Source of the DNA: Halomicroarcula saliterrae
GTDB taxonomy: Archaea; Halobacteriota; Halobacteria; Halobacteriales; Haloarculaceae
DNA length: 64,000 nucleotides
Assembly: GCF_031624395.1 (NCBI RefSeq)
Contig: NZ_JAMQON010000001.1
Span: 1,387,017-1,451,016, forward strand
Reading direction: 5' to 3'
Shown here: positions 49,838-57,833 of the stretch, in pieces
How the letters are laid out: each line of letters opens with the position of its first letter
How positions within the stretch are numbered: position 1 is the first letter of the stretch
Notes under the pieces: model-generated
What the model was told of the DNA's origin: nothing
Seen by the model: the letters and a program-made list of their open reading frames with translations, nothing else
Database searches by the model: none
Position numbers and translations under genes: made by a program

Positions 49838-51592
49838 ATGCGACTGGAGGAGTACTGGGGCATCGGCCCGAAGACGTCCGAGCTACTGACCGAGGAACTG
49901 GGCGTCGAACGGGCTATCGCGGCCATCGAATCGGCGGACACGCGAACGCTCACCGCGGCGGGGCTCTCCCGCGGGCGAGCGACGCGCATCCTCCGGCGGG
50001 CGACGGGGGCCGAATCGATGGACCTGCTGGCGACCCGGGACACCCGAGACGTGTACAAGGAACTGCTGGACCTCGCCGAGGAGTACGCCGTCACGGCCGA
50101 CGCGGCCGACCGCATCCGCGTGCTGACGCCGCTGCCGACGCGCGAGCGGATGGACGCGCGGCTGGACGACGTCCTCGCCGCGCGGGACACGTGGGTCGGA
50201 CTCGACGAGCGCGACCGACGCGCGATACAGGCGGCCTTCGAGGACCACGACGAGGGCGGCGAGCGAGCGGCCGTCGAGACCGCGCTCGCGCTGCAGGCGA
50301 CCGGGGTGGAGTCGGGCGTCTTCGAGCGGGTCGCGGCCCTCGACAGCGACGCGCTGGCCGACGCGCGGGCCGCGCTCGCGGGGCTCGCCGGCGAGGGTGA
50401 CCGTGTCGGCGAGGGCGCCGACGACGAGCTCGACCGGCTCCGCGAGCGGCTGGGGCAGGTCGAAGACCTCGCTGCGGCCACGCCGGACGTCGTCGAGGCC
50501 GTCAGAGAGGCCGCCCGCCGGCCCGACGAGTTCCAGGACGCGCTGGTGCGTCACGTCACCGGCGAGACGGGGTTAGAGGCCCCGCGGGTCCGGGACGCGA
50601 TGCCCGGGGACGCGACCGACGCGCGGGACTTCGTCGACGCCGCGCTCCGCGAACTGCGCCGGTCGCTTCGGACCGCCGTCGAGGAGCGGGAGGCCACCGT
50701 CGCCGACGAACTGAGCGAGGCGCTCGACGACGCGCGGCCGACCATCGACGACGCCGTCGCGGCCGTCGGTGACCTCGCGCTGTCGGTGTCGCTGGCGCGG
50801 TTCGCCCTCGCCTACGACCTCCGCCGGCCGACCTTCGTCGACCGGGACACCGTCGCGGTCCGTGACGCCCGGAACCTCGCGCTGGCCGACGCCGACGGCG
50901 TCCAGCCCGTGACCTACGCCATCGGCGACCACACGCTCGACGTGGAGCGGGCCGACGCCCCGCCCAGCGGCGACCGGGTGGCTGTGTTGACCGGCGCGAA
51001 CTCCGGCGGGAAGACCACGCTGCTCGAAACGCTGTGTCAGGTGCAGCTGCTCGCCCAGATGGGACTGCCCGTCCCGGCCGCGGCCGCCGAGGTGGGCGTC
51101 GTCGACACCGTCGTCTTCCACCGCCGGCACGCCTCGTTCAACGCCGGCGTCCTCGAGTCGACGCTGCGCTCGGTCGTCCCGCCGCTGTCGGGCGACGACC
51201 GGACGCTGATGCTCGTCGACGAGTTCGAGGCCATCACCGAGCCGGGGTCGGCGGCGAACCTGCTCCACGGGCTCGTGACGCTGACCGTCGACCGGGGCGC
51301 CCTCGGCGTGTTCGTCACCCACCTGGCGGCCGACCTCGAACCGCTGCCCGAAGTGGCTCGCACCGACGGTATCTTCGCCGAGGGACTGAACCAGGAGCTG
51401 GAACTGCGCGTGGACTACCAGCCCCGCTTTGGCACCGTGGGCAAGTCCACGCCGGAGTTCATCGTCTCCCGGCTGGTCGCCAACGCGGGCGACCCCGTGG
51501 AGCGAAGCGGGTTCGAGACGCTGGCGCAGGCCGTCGGCGAGGAGGCCGTCCAGCGGACGCTCTCCGATGCGATGTGGACCGAGGACCGGTAG
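49838..51592 (+). CDS. MutS-family ATPase with N-terminal HhH
   Basis: A 584-residue MutS-related protein. It begins with a helix-hairpin-helix DNA-binding motif (WGIGPKTSELLTEELG) and ends with a MutS-type ATPase: Walker A GANSGGKTT (about residue 389), Walker B LMLVDEFEAITEPG (about 465), and GVFVTHLAADL as the switch. The middle is a lever/clamp-like helical region. No mismatch-binding domain I is present, so it is closer to MutS2/archaeal MutS5 forms than to MutS1. It could act in recombination or ribosome rescue-like roles; not a canonical mismatch repair protein. Confidence 0.8.
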   Translation: MRLEEYWGIGPKTSELLTEELGVERAIAAIESADTRTLTAAGLSRGRATRILRRATGAESMDLLATRDTRDVYKELLDLAEEYAVTADAADRIRVLTPLPTRERMDARLDDVLAARDTWVGLDERDRRAIQAAFEDHDEGGERAAVETALALQATGVESGVFERVAALDSDALADARAALAGLAGEGDRVGEGADDELDRLRERLGQVEDLAAATPDVVEAVREAARRPDEFQDALVRHVTGETGLEAPRVRDAMPGDATDARDFVDAALRELRRSLRTAVEEREATVADELSEALDDARPTIDDAVAAVGDLALSVSLARFALAYDLRRPTFVDRDTVAVRDARNLALADADGVQPVTYAIGDHTLDVERADAPPSGDRVAVLTGANSGGKTTLLETLCQVQLLAQMGLPVPAAAAEVGVVDTVVFHRRHASFNAGVLESTLRSVVPPLSGDDRTLMLVDEFEAITEPGSAANLLHGLVTLTVDRGALGVFVTHLAADLEPLPEVARTDGIFAEGLNQELELRVDYQPRFGTVGKSTPEFIVSRLVANAGDPVERSGFETLAQAVGEEAVQRTLSDAMWTEDR

Positions 51593-51648
51593 CCCCGGCG
51601 ACCCTGTCGGCCAAGGGTTCACGTGGATGGGGGTCGAAGTGGTCTCTG

Positions 51649-51948
51649 ATGATACAACGTCTCCTGCCGCTTGGCTACGCATGGATGGTCGTCCACGGAC
51701 TGCTCTCCGTCTTCCTCCCGAAACAGGCCATCAAACTGAACGGCAAGCTGCTGCTCAAGGGGTACGAGAACCCCGGTGACCTCGAACCCAAGGACTGGTA
51801 CGTCCGCTCGACCCGCATCTCCGGGCTCGGCATGCTCGTGACCGGCGTGACGGGACTGCTGGCCGGCCAGCTCACCGAGGGAGACGAAGCGGAACTGCCC
51901 GACGACGCGGAGTCGTCCGACGACGACCCCGTCGAACTGGATATCTAG
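51649..51948 (+). CDS. Small membrane-associated protein
   Basis: A 99-residue protein (MIQRLLPLGYAWMVVHGLLS) with two hydrophobic segments (about 8-24 and 58-74), a PKQAIKLNGKLLLKGYENPGDLEP stretch between them and an acidic tail (SSDDDPVELDI). Haloarchaeal hypothetical; I do not recognise a family. 56 bases after the MutS-like gene and possibly in the same transcript. Confidence 0.6.
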   Translation: MIQRLLPLGYAWMVVHGLLSVFLPKQAIKLNGKLLLKGYENPGDLEPKDWYVRSTRISGLGMLVTGVTGLLAGQLTEGDEAELPDDAESSDDDPVELDI

Positions 51949-51960
51949 CCCGGCCCGTTC

Positions 51961-52272
51961 TCAGACGGGGTCGACCCGTTCGACCTCGTTGACGTCCGTG
52001 ATACCGAACCCGTCACAAAGCAGCGTCGCGACCGCCTGCCGCTGGTCGGCGTCGTCCGGCAGGTCGAGGACCACCGTGACGTCGGCGTCGACGCGGATGT
52101 CCGTGTAGGCCGGGCGGACGCTCGTCACCCGGTCGACGGCCACCTCGGTCACGGCCCCGACGGCGGCGAGCACATCGGCGACACCGCTCGTGAGGTCCGC
52201 ACTCCCGCCGCGGGGGACCCGCAGCGAGACATCGGCCGATGCCTCGACAGTGGTAGTCGCATGGAGCGACAT
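51961..52272 (-). CDS. Small acidic protein of unknown function
   Basis: A 103-residue protein starting MSLHATTTVEASADVSLRVP, with a beta-rich first half and a C-terminal helix (QRQAVATLLCDGFGITD). No recognised family. ATG 52272 is the most likely start, because the 62 extra upstream residues are Arg-rich and unlike a halophile protein. It may have a long 5' leader (see the following region). Confidence 0.55.
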   Translation of the reverse strand: MSLHATTTVEASADVSLRVPRGGSADLTSGVADVLAAVGAVTEVAVDRVTSVRPAYTDIRVDADVTVVLDLPDDADQRQAVATLLCDGFGITDVNEVERVDPV

Positions 52273-52727
52273 AGGCCGACGGCCGGAGTCGAACCGGCCC
52301 CAGTCGGGGCTCACCAGTCGAGCCCGCCGGCGGGCTGGTCGCTGTCGTGTGACCAGCACACGGGTCGAGACCACACCGCAGTGGGCGTCGGGTGACGCCG
52401 TCCCACGGCGCGGTCGCCGCCTACCGAGCGGGCAGGACCTGCGTGGCGTCGGTCCCACCAGCCCGACCCGCGAGAAGCGGCCCGCCGAGCCCGGCCGTAC
52501 AGCCGGATTCGAGTGCCACCGGCTGGCGGAACTGCCGGCCGGTGGCGGGCACGTGTCGGGTCTGAACTGGTGCTGTCATGGGAACACTACGTCAGGTCCA
52601 GTGACGTACTAAACTGTTCACGTGGGCATATATTAAGTATATTGTACAGTTGGTATCGAATACCACAGGCAGCACCCGTGCGACGGCGTCGAAACACCGC
52701 GACACACGACGGAACCGGAAAACGGGA
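52273..52727. other. Long intergenic region with TATA cluster
   Basis: 455 bases without a convincing gene. An AT-rich cluster (GCATATATTAAGTATATTG, about 52627-52645) is the obvious promoter, and on the minus strand would give the 51961-52272 gene a leader of about 340 nt. Inside that leader is a 52-codon open frame (52421-52579, minus), weakly supported, and several GC-rich palindromes such as AGCCCGCC-GGCGGGCT (about 52320-52335). Confidence 0.4.
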
Positions 52728-53894
52728 TCAGCGCTGAATCCGTTCGCCGCAGTTCGGACAGAACGTCACCGACTCGCGGGGTATCGACTCGCCGCAGGCG
52801 CCACACTCCTCCGCTGAGCTGGTAGCCCCCTCGGGCGTGAAAATCGCCGTGTCGTCTATCCAGCCGTCTTCCTCGGCTTCGTCGCCGTCCTCGGCGACGG
52901 CCGCCATCGACTCCCCGTCGTCCGGGATGGGCTCGTCAGTCGTGAACACGCGCGTGTGGGAGTGCCCGTCGTCGGAGGGGTCGCCGGCACCGTCGTCGGC
53001 CGTGCTGGACGCGTCCGAGCTGTCGGGCGTCCCCGGCTCGTCCGCGCCGGCGCTCGACCCGTTGGCGGTCGGGGTCGGCGGTCCCGGCCGCGAGCTGTCG
53101 GCCACCGGCGGCATGATGGGGTAGCGCTGCTCGGCCCGTTTGTCCGGCCGGGCGAGCGGGGCCTGTGCCCGGACCCGACGGGCGACGAGCGCCTGGATTC
53201 CGAGATACACGCCCGAGAGGAGCGCCGGGACGGTGACCAGCGCGCCCAGCGCCGTGGCCGGAGCGACCCCGGCGGCGCCGAGTCCGGTCTCGACGACAGA
53301 CGCCACGCCGGCGCTCGCGACGCGCTCGCCGACCGGTCCCGGCAGTCCCGGTGCGTGGACCAGCCAGGCGGCCGCGAGGGCGACGGCGCTCACCGCCGTC
53401 AGCACGGTAAAGAGCGGTCGGGGCGAGAAGCTGTAGACGCGGCGACCGAAGGCGATGGTCCGGACGAGCAGGTGGACGCTGGCGACGGCCGTGAGCGCGA
53501 CGACCGCCGGGCGCGGACCGAGACCGATGGCCGCCACGGCTGCGAGTATCATGAGGACGCCGGACGGCGCGGGCAACACGCCCGGATTGTCGATGCGGTA
53601 CTGGCTCACGAGGTTGCCGTAGTCGTTCGAGAGCTGCCGGTCGAGCAGCCACGCGGCGACGGCCGCGGGCGCGAGCAACCACGCGACCGCCGCGAAGACG
53701 ACCAGCCCGGTCACGTCGGCCGTGACGGCCATCGCGGCGAAGGTCGGCGCGAACGCCTCGACCACGAGTCCGGTCGCGACGACCCACGCCCCGTAGAACA
53801 GGTAGCCGGCGACTGCGCCGACCAGTAGCCACAACTCCGTAGCAAGCAACGCGACGGAACGTCGCAGTTCCACAGCAGGGGGGCGGTCCGACAT
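52728..53894 (-). CDS. Polytopic membrane protein with C-terminal zinc ribbon
   Basis: A 388-residue protein with about six membrane helices (residues 10-230), an acidic Ser/Asp-rich linker (about 250-350) and a C-terminal zinc ribbon (CGACGES...CPNCGERI). Last gene of the signalling operon, 41 bases after the FHA/zinc-ribbon gene. Its topology suggests a membrane end point of the phospho-signalling module, with cytoplasmic linker and ribbon as possible docking or phosphorylation sites; this is inference from context. Confidence 0.7.
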   Translation of the reverse strand: MSDRPPAVELRRSVALLATELWLLVGAVAGYLFYGAWVVATGLVVEAFAPTFAAMAVTADVTGLVVFAAVAWLLAPAAVAAWLLDRQLSNDYGNLVSQYRIDNPGVLPAPSGVLMILAAVAAIGLGPRPAVVALTAVASVHLLVRTIAFGRRVYSFSPRPLFTVLTAVSAVALAAAWLVHAPGLPGPVGERVASAGVASVVETGLGAAGVAPATALGALVTVPALLSGVYLGIQALVARRVRAQAPLARPDKRAEQRYPIMPPVADSSRPGPPTPTANGSSAGADEPGTPDSSDASSTADDGAGDPSDDGHSHTRVFTTDEPIPDDGESMAAVAEDGDEAEEDGWIDDTAIFTPEGATSSAEECGACGESIPRESVTFCPNCGERIQR

Positions 53895-53935
53895 TACATG
53901 CGTGTTTCCCTGAGAGCGCTTAATTCGTGTGGTGG

Positions 53936-55192
53936 TCAGGGCGACTGTACGCTCACTGACGCGACACCGGACAGCTCGAGCTCGTCGCCCGGTGCGATGG
54001 GCTCGCGGTCGCCCTTCTGTAGCGTCTGCCCGTTGAGCTGGGTCGGGTTATCGCCCAGGTCCAGCAGGTAGAAGCTCCCGCTCTCGCGGACGAACCGCAC
54101 GTGTTCGCGGTGAATCCGGACCGCTTCGTCGTCCGGACGACCGGCCTCGGTGAGGGCCGCGCGGATCTCTCGACCGACCGTGTCGCCGTCGTCGACGTCT
54201 ATCTCCCGACCCTCGACTTCGAGGACCAGTGAGTCGGGCCCCTCCTCGTCGTCCTCGCTCGCTTCGAGCGCGTCGATTGCGTCGTCGGGCGCGTCGTCCT
54301 CCTCGGCCTCTCCGGAGCGGTGGGCGTCGAGGTCCTCGCCGCACTCGACACAGAAGTTGTCCTCGGCCTCGACGTCGGCGTCACAGCTGGGGCAAGCGTC
54401 GAGCGCGTCGTCGCCCGGCGCGACCGACGAGACATCGGCACCGCACTCGACACAGAAGTTCGCCTCGGCGTCGAGTTCGGCGTCGCAGTCCGGACAGTCG
54501 ATACTCTCGGCGTCTTCGTCCGCGGCCTCTTCTTCGGCGGTGTCGTCTTCGACCGCTTCGACCTCTTCTTCGACGGCGTCGGCGGCTACGTCGGCATCCT
54601 CTTCGACGGCGTCGTCTTCGACCGCTTCGGCCTCTTCTTCGGCGGTGTCGTCTTCGACCGCTTCGGCCTCTTCTTCGACAGCGTCGTCTTCGACCGCTTC
54701 GGCCTCTTCTTCGACAGCGTCGTCTTCGACCGCTTCGGCCTCCTCCTCGGCGGCATCGTCGGCTCGGTCAGCCACGTCCGCGTCCTCGGCCTCGGCCACT
54801 TCGGAGTCCTCGGTCACATCGACATCCTCCGCCACATCGACGTCTATCTCGTCGAGGTCGTCCTCGGAGTCGTCCGCCGCCGCGTCCAGTTCCTCGTCGG
54901 CGTCTGCCGACCCATCGTCAGCGTCCTCGTCGGGTTCACCAAAGAGACTGACAGACTCCGCGTCCGCCTCCTCGTCCGCCGGCGAGACGAGGCTGTCGTC
55001 GGCCGTCTCGTCTTCCGGCTCGGCCGAGTCGGTGCTGTCGGCCGCTGCCGACACGTCGGATTCAGTACTTCCCTCGGTGTACTGCCACTCACCGCACTCG
55101 GTGTTTGTACACCACCCTCCTGCTACTGTTGGGTCGAATTCGTCCCCGCAGATGGGACATTCGACTGCTTGCTTTGTGCTCGCGTCTGACAT
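53936..55192 (-). CDS. FHA-domain protein with three zinc ribbons and acidic repeats
   Basis: A 418-residue adaptor. Order: N-terminal treble-Cys ribbon (residues 12-33, CPICG...CTNTEC), an acidic stretch (45-230) holding about six copies of a 12-residue repeat (EAEAVEDDAVEE type, 149-223), two zinc ribbons (233-251 and 267-285: CPDCDAEL...CVECG, CPSCDADV...CVECG), and a C-terminal FHA domain (about 322-417: GDTVGREI, HREHVRF, NPTQLNGQTL). FHA domains bind phosphothreonine, so it probably reads the product of the kinase two genes upstream. AT-rich TTTTATTTC (55220s) may give it its own promoter. Confidence 0.85.
   Translation of the reverse strand: MSDASTKQAVECPICGDEFDPTVAGGWCTNTECGEWQYTEGSTESDVSAAADSTDSAEPEDETADDSLVSPADEEADAESVSLFGEPDEDADDGSADADEELDAAADDSEDDLDEIDVDVAEDVDVTEDSEVAEAEDADVADRADDAAEEEAEAVEDDAVEEEAEAVEDDAVEEEAEAVEDDTAEEEAEAVEDDAVEEDADVAADAVEEEVEAVEDDTAEEEAADEDAESIDCPDCDAELDAEANFCVECGADVSSVAPGDDALDACPSCDADVEAEDNFCVECGEDLDAHRSGEAEEDDAPDDAIDALEASEDDEEGPDSLVLEVEGREIDVDDGDTVGREIRAALTEAGRPDDEAVRIHREHVRFVRESGSFYLLDLGDNPTQLNGQTLQKGDREPIAPGDELELSGVASVSVQSP
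54524..54748 (-). repeat. 36-bp coding tandem repeat in the FHA gene
   Basis: About six imperfect copies of a 36-bp unit encoding EEEAEAVEDDAV or close variants (residues about 149-223). Copies differ by few bases, which points to recent expansion and probable length variation between strains. Confidence 0.75.
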
Positions 55193-55240
55193 AGTCCTTC
55201 ATGAGCGGGTTTTACGGGGAGAAATAAAACATTTCCCCCA

Positions 55241-56554
55241 CTAATCCTCAGTTATAATGACTGTATCGCGCTCTGAAAGGTCGATGTCGGGGTCGGCTGC
55301 GCGAACCGGCACGCCGCCGCTTGGAGTCGACGGGAGCGTGTCGTCTTCGAACAGCAGGACCGAGATGTTGTCTTTCCCCCCGCGTTCGTTCGCGAGCCGG
55401 ACGTACTCGCCAGCGGCGGCGTCCAGCGACTCCGCGCCGAGGACCACGTCGCGTATCTCGGCGTCGGTGACGACCGCCTCGCGGACGGTCGCCGCCATCT
55501 CCTCGGAGCGGTCGGCGTCGACGTACTGCTGGTAGAGCTGTGGCGCGTCGGTCTGGGCGTCGATGAGGCCGTCGCTCGTGGCCAGCACCGTGTCTTCGGC
55601 GAACAGCCGAACCGAGCGGGTGTCGACGTCGACCATCGCGCGGTCGGGGTCCTCGTGACCCGAGCCGCCCAGCGCTCGCGTAATCTGGTTGCCGTCCGGG
55701 TGGACGTGGGCCTCCACCGAGTCGATTTCGCCCTGGTCTGCCCACTCCTCGACGACCGCGTGGTCTTTGGTCAGCGAGACGATCTCTTCGCGAGCGTCGT
55801 TGACCAGATACGCTCGGCTGTCGCCGACCCACCCCAGATGCAACTGGCCGTCGGCGTAGACGCCGGCCACGACGGTGGTGTAAGACTGGGTCCCGGAGTC
55901 GCCCGCGTAGCGGATTATCTCCCGGTGAGCTTTGATGATGGCGTTTTCCAGCCCGGTCTGGATGTCCTCCGGGCCGAGCGTGTCGGGCAACACGTCCGGG
56001 CTGATATCGATGTCGAACTCCTCCGGATGGCTGCGAACGGCGTTGATAGCCACCGGCGCGAGGTTCTCCGCGACGACCGTCGTCGCGATGTACGAGGCCA
56101 CGTCGCCGGCGTCGTGGCCCCCGGCGCCGTCCGCCAGCACGAAGACGCCCGCCGAGCGGTTGGCCGGCATCTCGGGCGTCTCGTCTCCGGGCTCTTCGTC
56201 GTCTGCCTCGTCGTCGGATGCTGGCGTCTCGGCCGCCTCGGTCGCCGCCTCGACGGCACTGTCGGCCGCGCCGGACGGCGCCACATCGTCGGCCGGTGTC
56301 TCCCCGTGAGCCGTGGTGTCCTCGGTCGCTGTCTCCGCCCCGTCCGTCGCCTCCGCTTCGGGCTCGTCGGCCGCTTCAGCGTCGGCCTCGCTCTCCTTGG
56401 GCGCGTCCGCTTCCTCCCCGTCTCCCGAGCCCCTCGTCTTGCCGAGATAGCCGTCCCGGTGGCCCTGCTCGAAAATCGTCAGCGAGAGGCTGTCCTCGTT
56501 GATTCCCTGTCCGCGCTTCCGGTCGCCGATGTCGTAGTTTGTCGTGTATCGCAT
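55241..56554 (-). CDS. PP2C-family protein serine/threonine phosphatase
   Basis: A 437-residue PPM/PP2C phosphatase that would remove phosphate from Ser/Thr. Motif 1 is QGINEDS (16-22); the metal motif is LADGAGGHDAGD (140-151). Later motifs are LGWVGDSRAYL, SLTKDHAVVEEW, VLATSDGLID and GGKDNISVLLF, with all metal-binding Asp present. Between motif 1 and DGAGGH lies an acidic low-complexity insert of about 88 residues (45-132), unusual inside a PP2C core. It starts 2 bases after the kinase stop, so kinase and phosphatase are made together. Confidence 0.92.
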   Translation of the reverse strand: MRYTTNYDIGDRKRGQGINEDSLSLTIFEQGHRDGYLGKTRGSGDGEEADAPKESEADAEAADEPEAEATDGAETATEDTTAHGETPADDVAPSGAADSAVEAATEAAETPASDDEADDEEPGDETPEMPANRSAGVFVLADGAGGHDAGDVASYIATTVVAENLAPVAINAVRSHPEEFDIDISPDVLPDTLGPEDIQTGLENAIIKAHREIIRYAGDSGTQSYTTVVAGVYADGQLHLGWVGDSRAYLVNDAREEIVSLTKDHAVVEEWADQGEIDSVEAHVHPDGNQITRALGGSGHEDPDRAMVDVDTRSVRLFAEDTVLATSDGLIDAQTDAPQLYQQYVDADRSEEMAATVREAVVTDAEIRDVVLGAESLDAAAGEYVRLANERGGKDNISVLLFEDDTLPSTPSGGVPVRAADPDIDLSERDTVIITED

Positions 56555-56556
56555 TG

Positions 56557-57789
56557 TTACTCCGATTGGAACTCGAACGTGACGCCGTAGGTGGGGTGGA
56601 CCAGCGAGATGAGGTCGCCGTCGGCCAGTCGAATCGACTCCGGTGGCTCCTCCCCGTGGCGGTCAGTGTAGTCCTCGCCCTTCTCGCGGAGCCGGTCGCG
56701 CCCGGCCCCGCACAGCACTCGCTGCCAGCCCGACCCCTTCTGGACGAACGTCCCGTTGAGGCTCCGGTCGACCAGATACCACTCGCCGCCCTCGGTCTCG
56801 AACTGTACCTGTACCGACGAGATATACTCGCCCTGCGGGTCCTCGATGGTGATAGAGGCCGGCGGCCCGTTGGCTCCCTCCCGGCCGATGGTGTCGCCGG
56901 GTTCGACGGTGAACTCCGTGCCCGCCTGAATGTAGCGTATCGAGCCCGTCGACGGCGGCGTCGGGTCCTTCGCCTCCAGTACGTCCCGCAGGACTGTCGC
57001 GTTCCGGTACCGGTGTCGGTAGTCCGACTGCGTAGCCCGCTCGACGATTTCGGCCAGATAATCGTCGCAGTCGGCCCCGAAGTCCTGTGGATTGACGCCG
57101 TCTTTTTTCGGGACCGACCCCTTCAGCAGGAACAGCAGAATCTTCCCGATAGAGTAGACGTCGGACCACGGGCCCTGACGCACGTCCGTCCGGCTCGCCT
57201 CCGCGACTTCGCGGGGTTTGAACGGGCCCAGAATGGTCGTCCCCTGATTCCCCGTCGACGGGTCGCCCGTCGAGTCAAAGCCCGTCGCCGTGTTGAAGTC
57301 GATGAGCGTCGGCGTGATGTCGGGCTTGAGCATTACGTTCTCGGGTTTCAGGTCGCGGTAGACGATCTCGTTCTCGTGGAGAAAGCCCATCGCGTCCGCG
57401 AGGTCGATACCGATCTGGCGGACCTGCGCGCTGTCCTCTATAGGACCGTGTTCGTCGATGACGTTGTCCAGTTCGATACCGCCCTCGACGAGTTCGACCA
57501 CGAGGAACGGGACGTCTCGCTCCCGAACGGAGTCGTAGAGGTCCATCACGTTCTCGTGTCCCCCCACCGCGGCGATGCGTTCCAGCGACTCCGCCTCCTT
57601 CTCGAAATACTCCTCGATGACCGAGCGGTCGTTCTGTGACTCGGTGTAGTTGGGGTGTTTCAGGACGACCGAGTCCCCGGTCTCGGTGTCCAGTGCCTTG
57701 TACGCCTTCGCGAACCCGCCCTTGCCGAGGAACTCCTGGAGTTCGTAGCGGCCGGCGATACTGTCACCCGGTTCGGGTTCCCACGTCAT
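56557..57789 (-). CDS. Serine/threonine protein kinase with C-terminal FHA domain
   Basis: A 410-residue Hanks-type kinase. G-loop GKGGFA (22-27), Lys44, catalytic loop YRDLKPEN (144-151) in place of HRD, and metal loop DFN (164-166) in place of DFG; the essential Lys, Asp146, Asn151 and Asp164 are all there. From about residue 310 an FHA domain follows (GDTIGREGANGP, then WYLVDRSLNGTFVQ). There is no membrane segment, so it is cytoplasmic. It likely phosphorylates and binds partners encoded in the same operon (VWA, FHA/zinc-ribbon, membrane protein). Confidence 0.92.
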   Translation of the reverse strand: MTWEPEPGDSIAGRYELQEFLGKGGFAKAYKALDTETGDSVVLKHPNYTESQNDRSVIEEYFEKEAESLERIAAVGGHENVMDLYDSVRERDVPFLVVELVEGGIELDNVIDEHGPIEDSAQVRQIGIDLADAMGFLHENEIVYRDLKPENVMLKPDITPTLIDFNTATGFDSTGDPSTGNQGTTILGPFKPREVAEASRTDVRQGPWSDVYSIGKILLFLLKGSVPKKDGVNPQDFGADCDDYLAEIVERATQSDYRHRYRNATVLRDVLEAKDPTPPSTGSIRYIQAGTEFTVEPGDTIGREGANGPPASITIEDPQGEYISSVQVQFETEGGEWYLVDRSLNGTFVQKGSGWQRVLCGAGRDRLREKGEDYTDRHGEEPPESIRLADGDLISLVHPTYGVTFEFQSE

Positions 57790-57833
57790 GGCTCAGGCCC
57801 CGTGGCCGACAGCGTCCCCCACGCGACGGGCCG

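Noticed and set aside
52282..52298. Possible tRNA on the minus strand (perfect T-arm GCCGG-TTCGACT-CCGGC)
   Set aside because: No matching 5' acceptor, D-arm or anticodon arm could be found in the 100 bases upstream of it on that strand.
52421..52579. 52-codon minus-strand frame as a possible precursor peptide gene
   Set aside because: Third-position GC is about 77 percent, not clearly above background, and no modification enzyme is adjacent. Kept only as a remark in the leader finding.
54524..54748. CRISPR-like periodic repeat
   Set aside because: The 36-bp period is in frame, has no unique spacers and encodes an acidic peptide repeat in the FHA protein.
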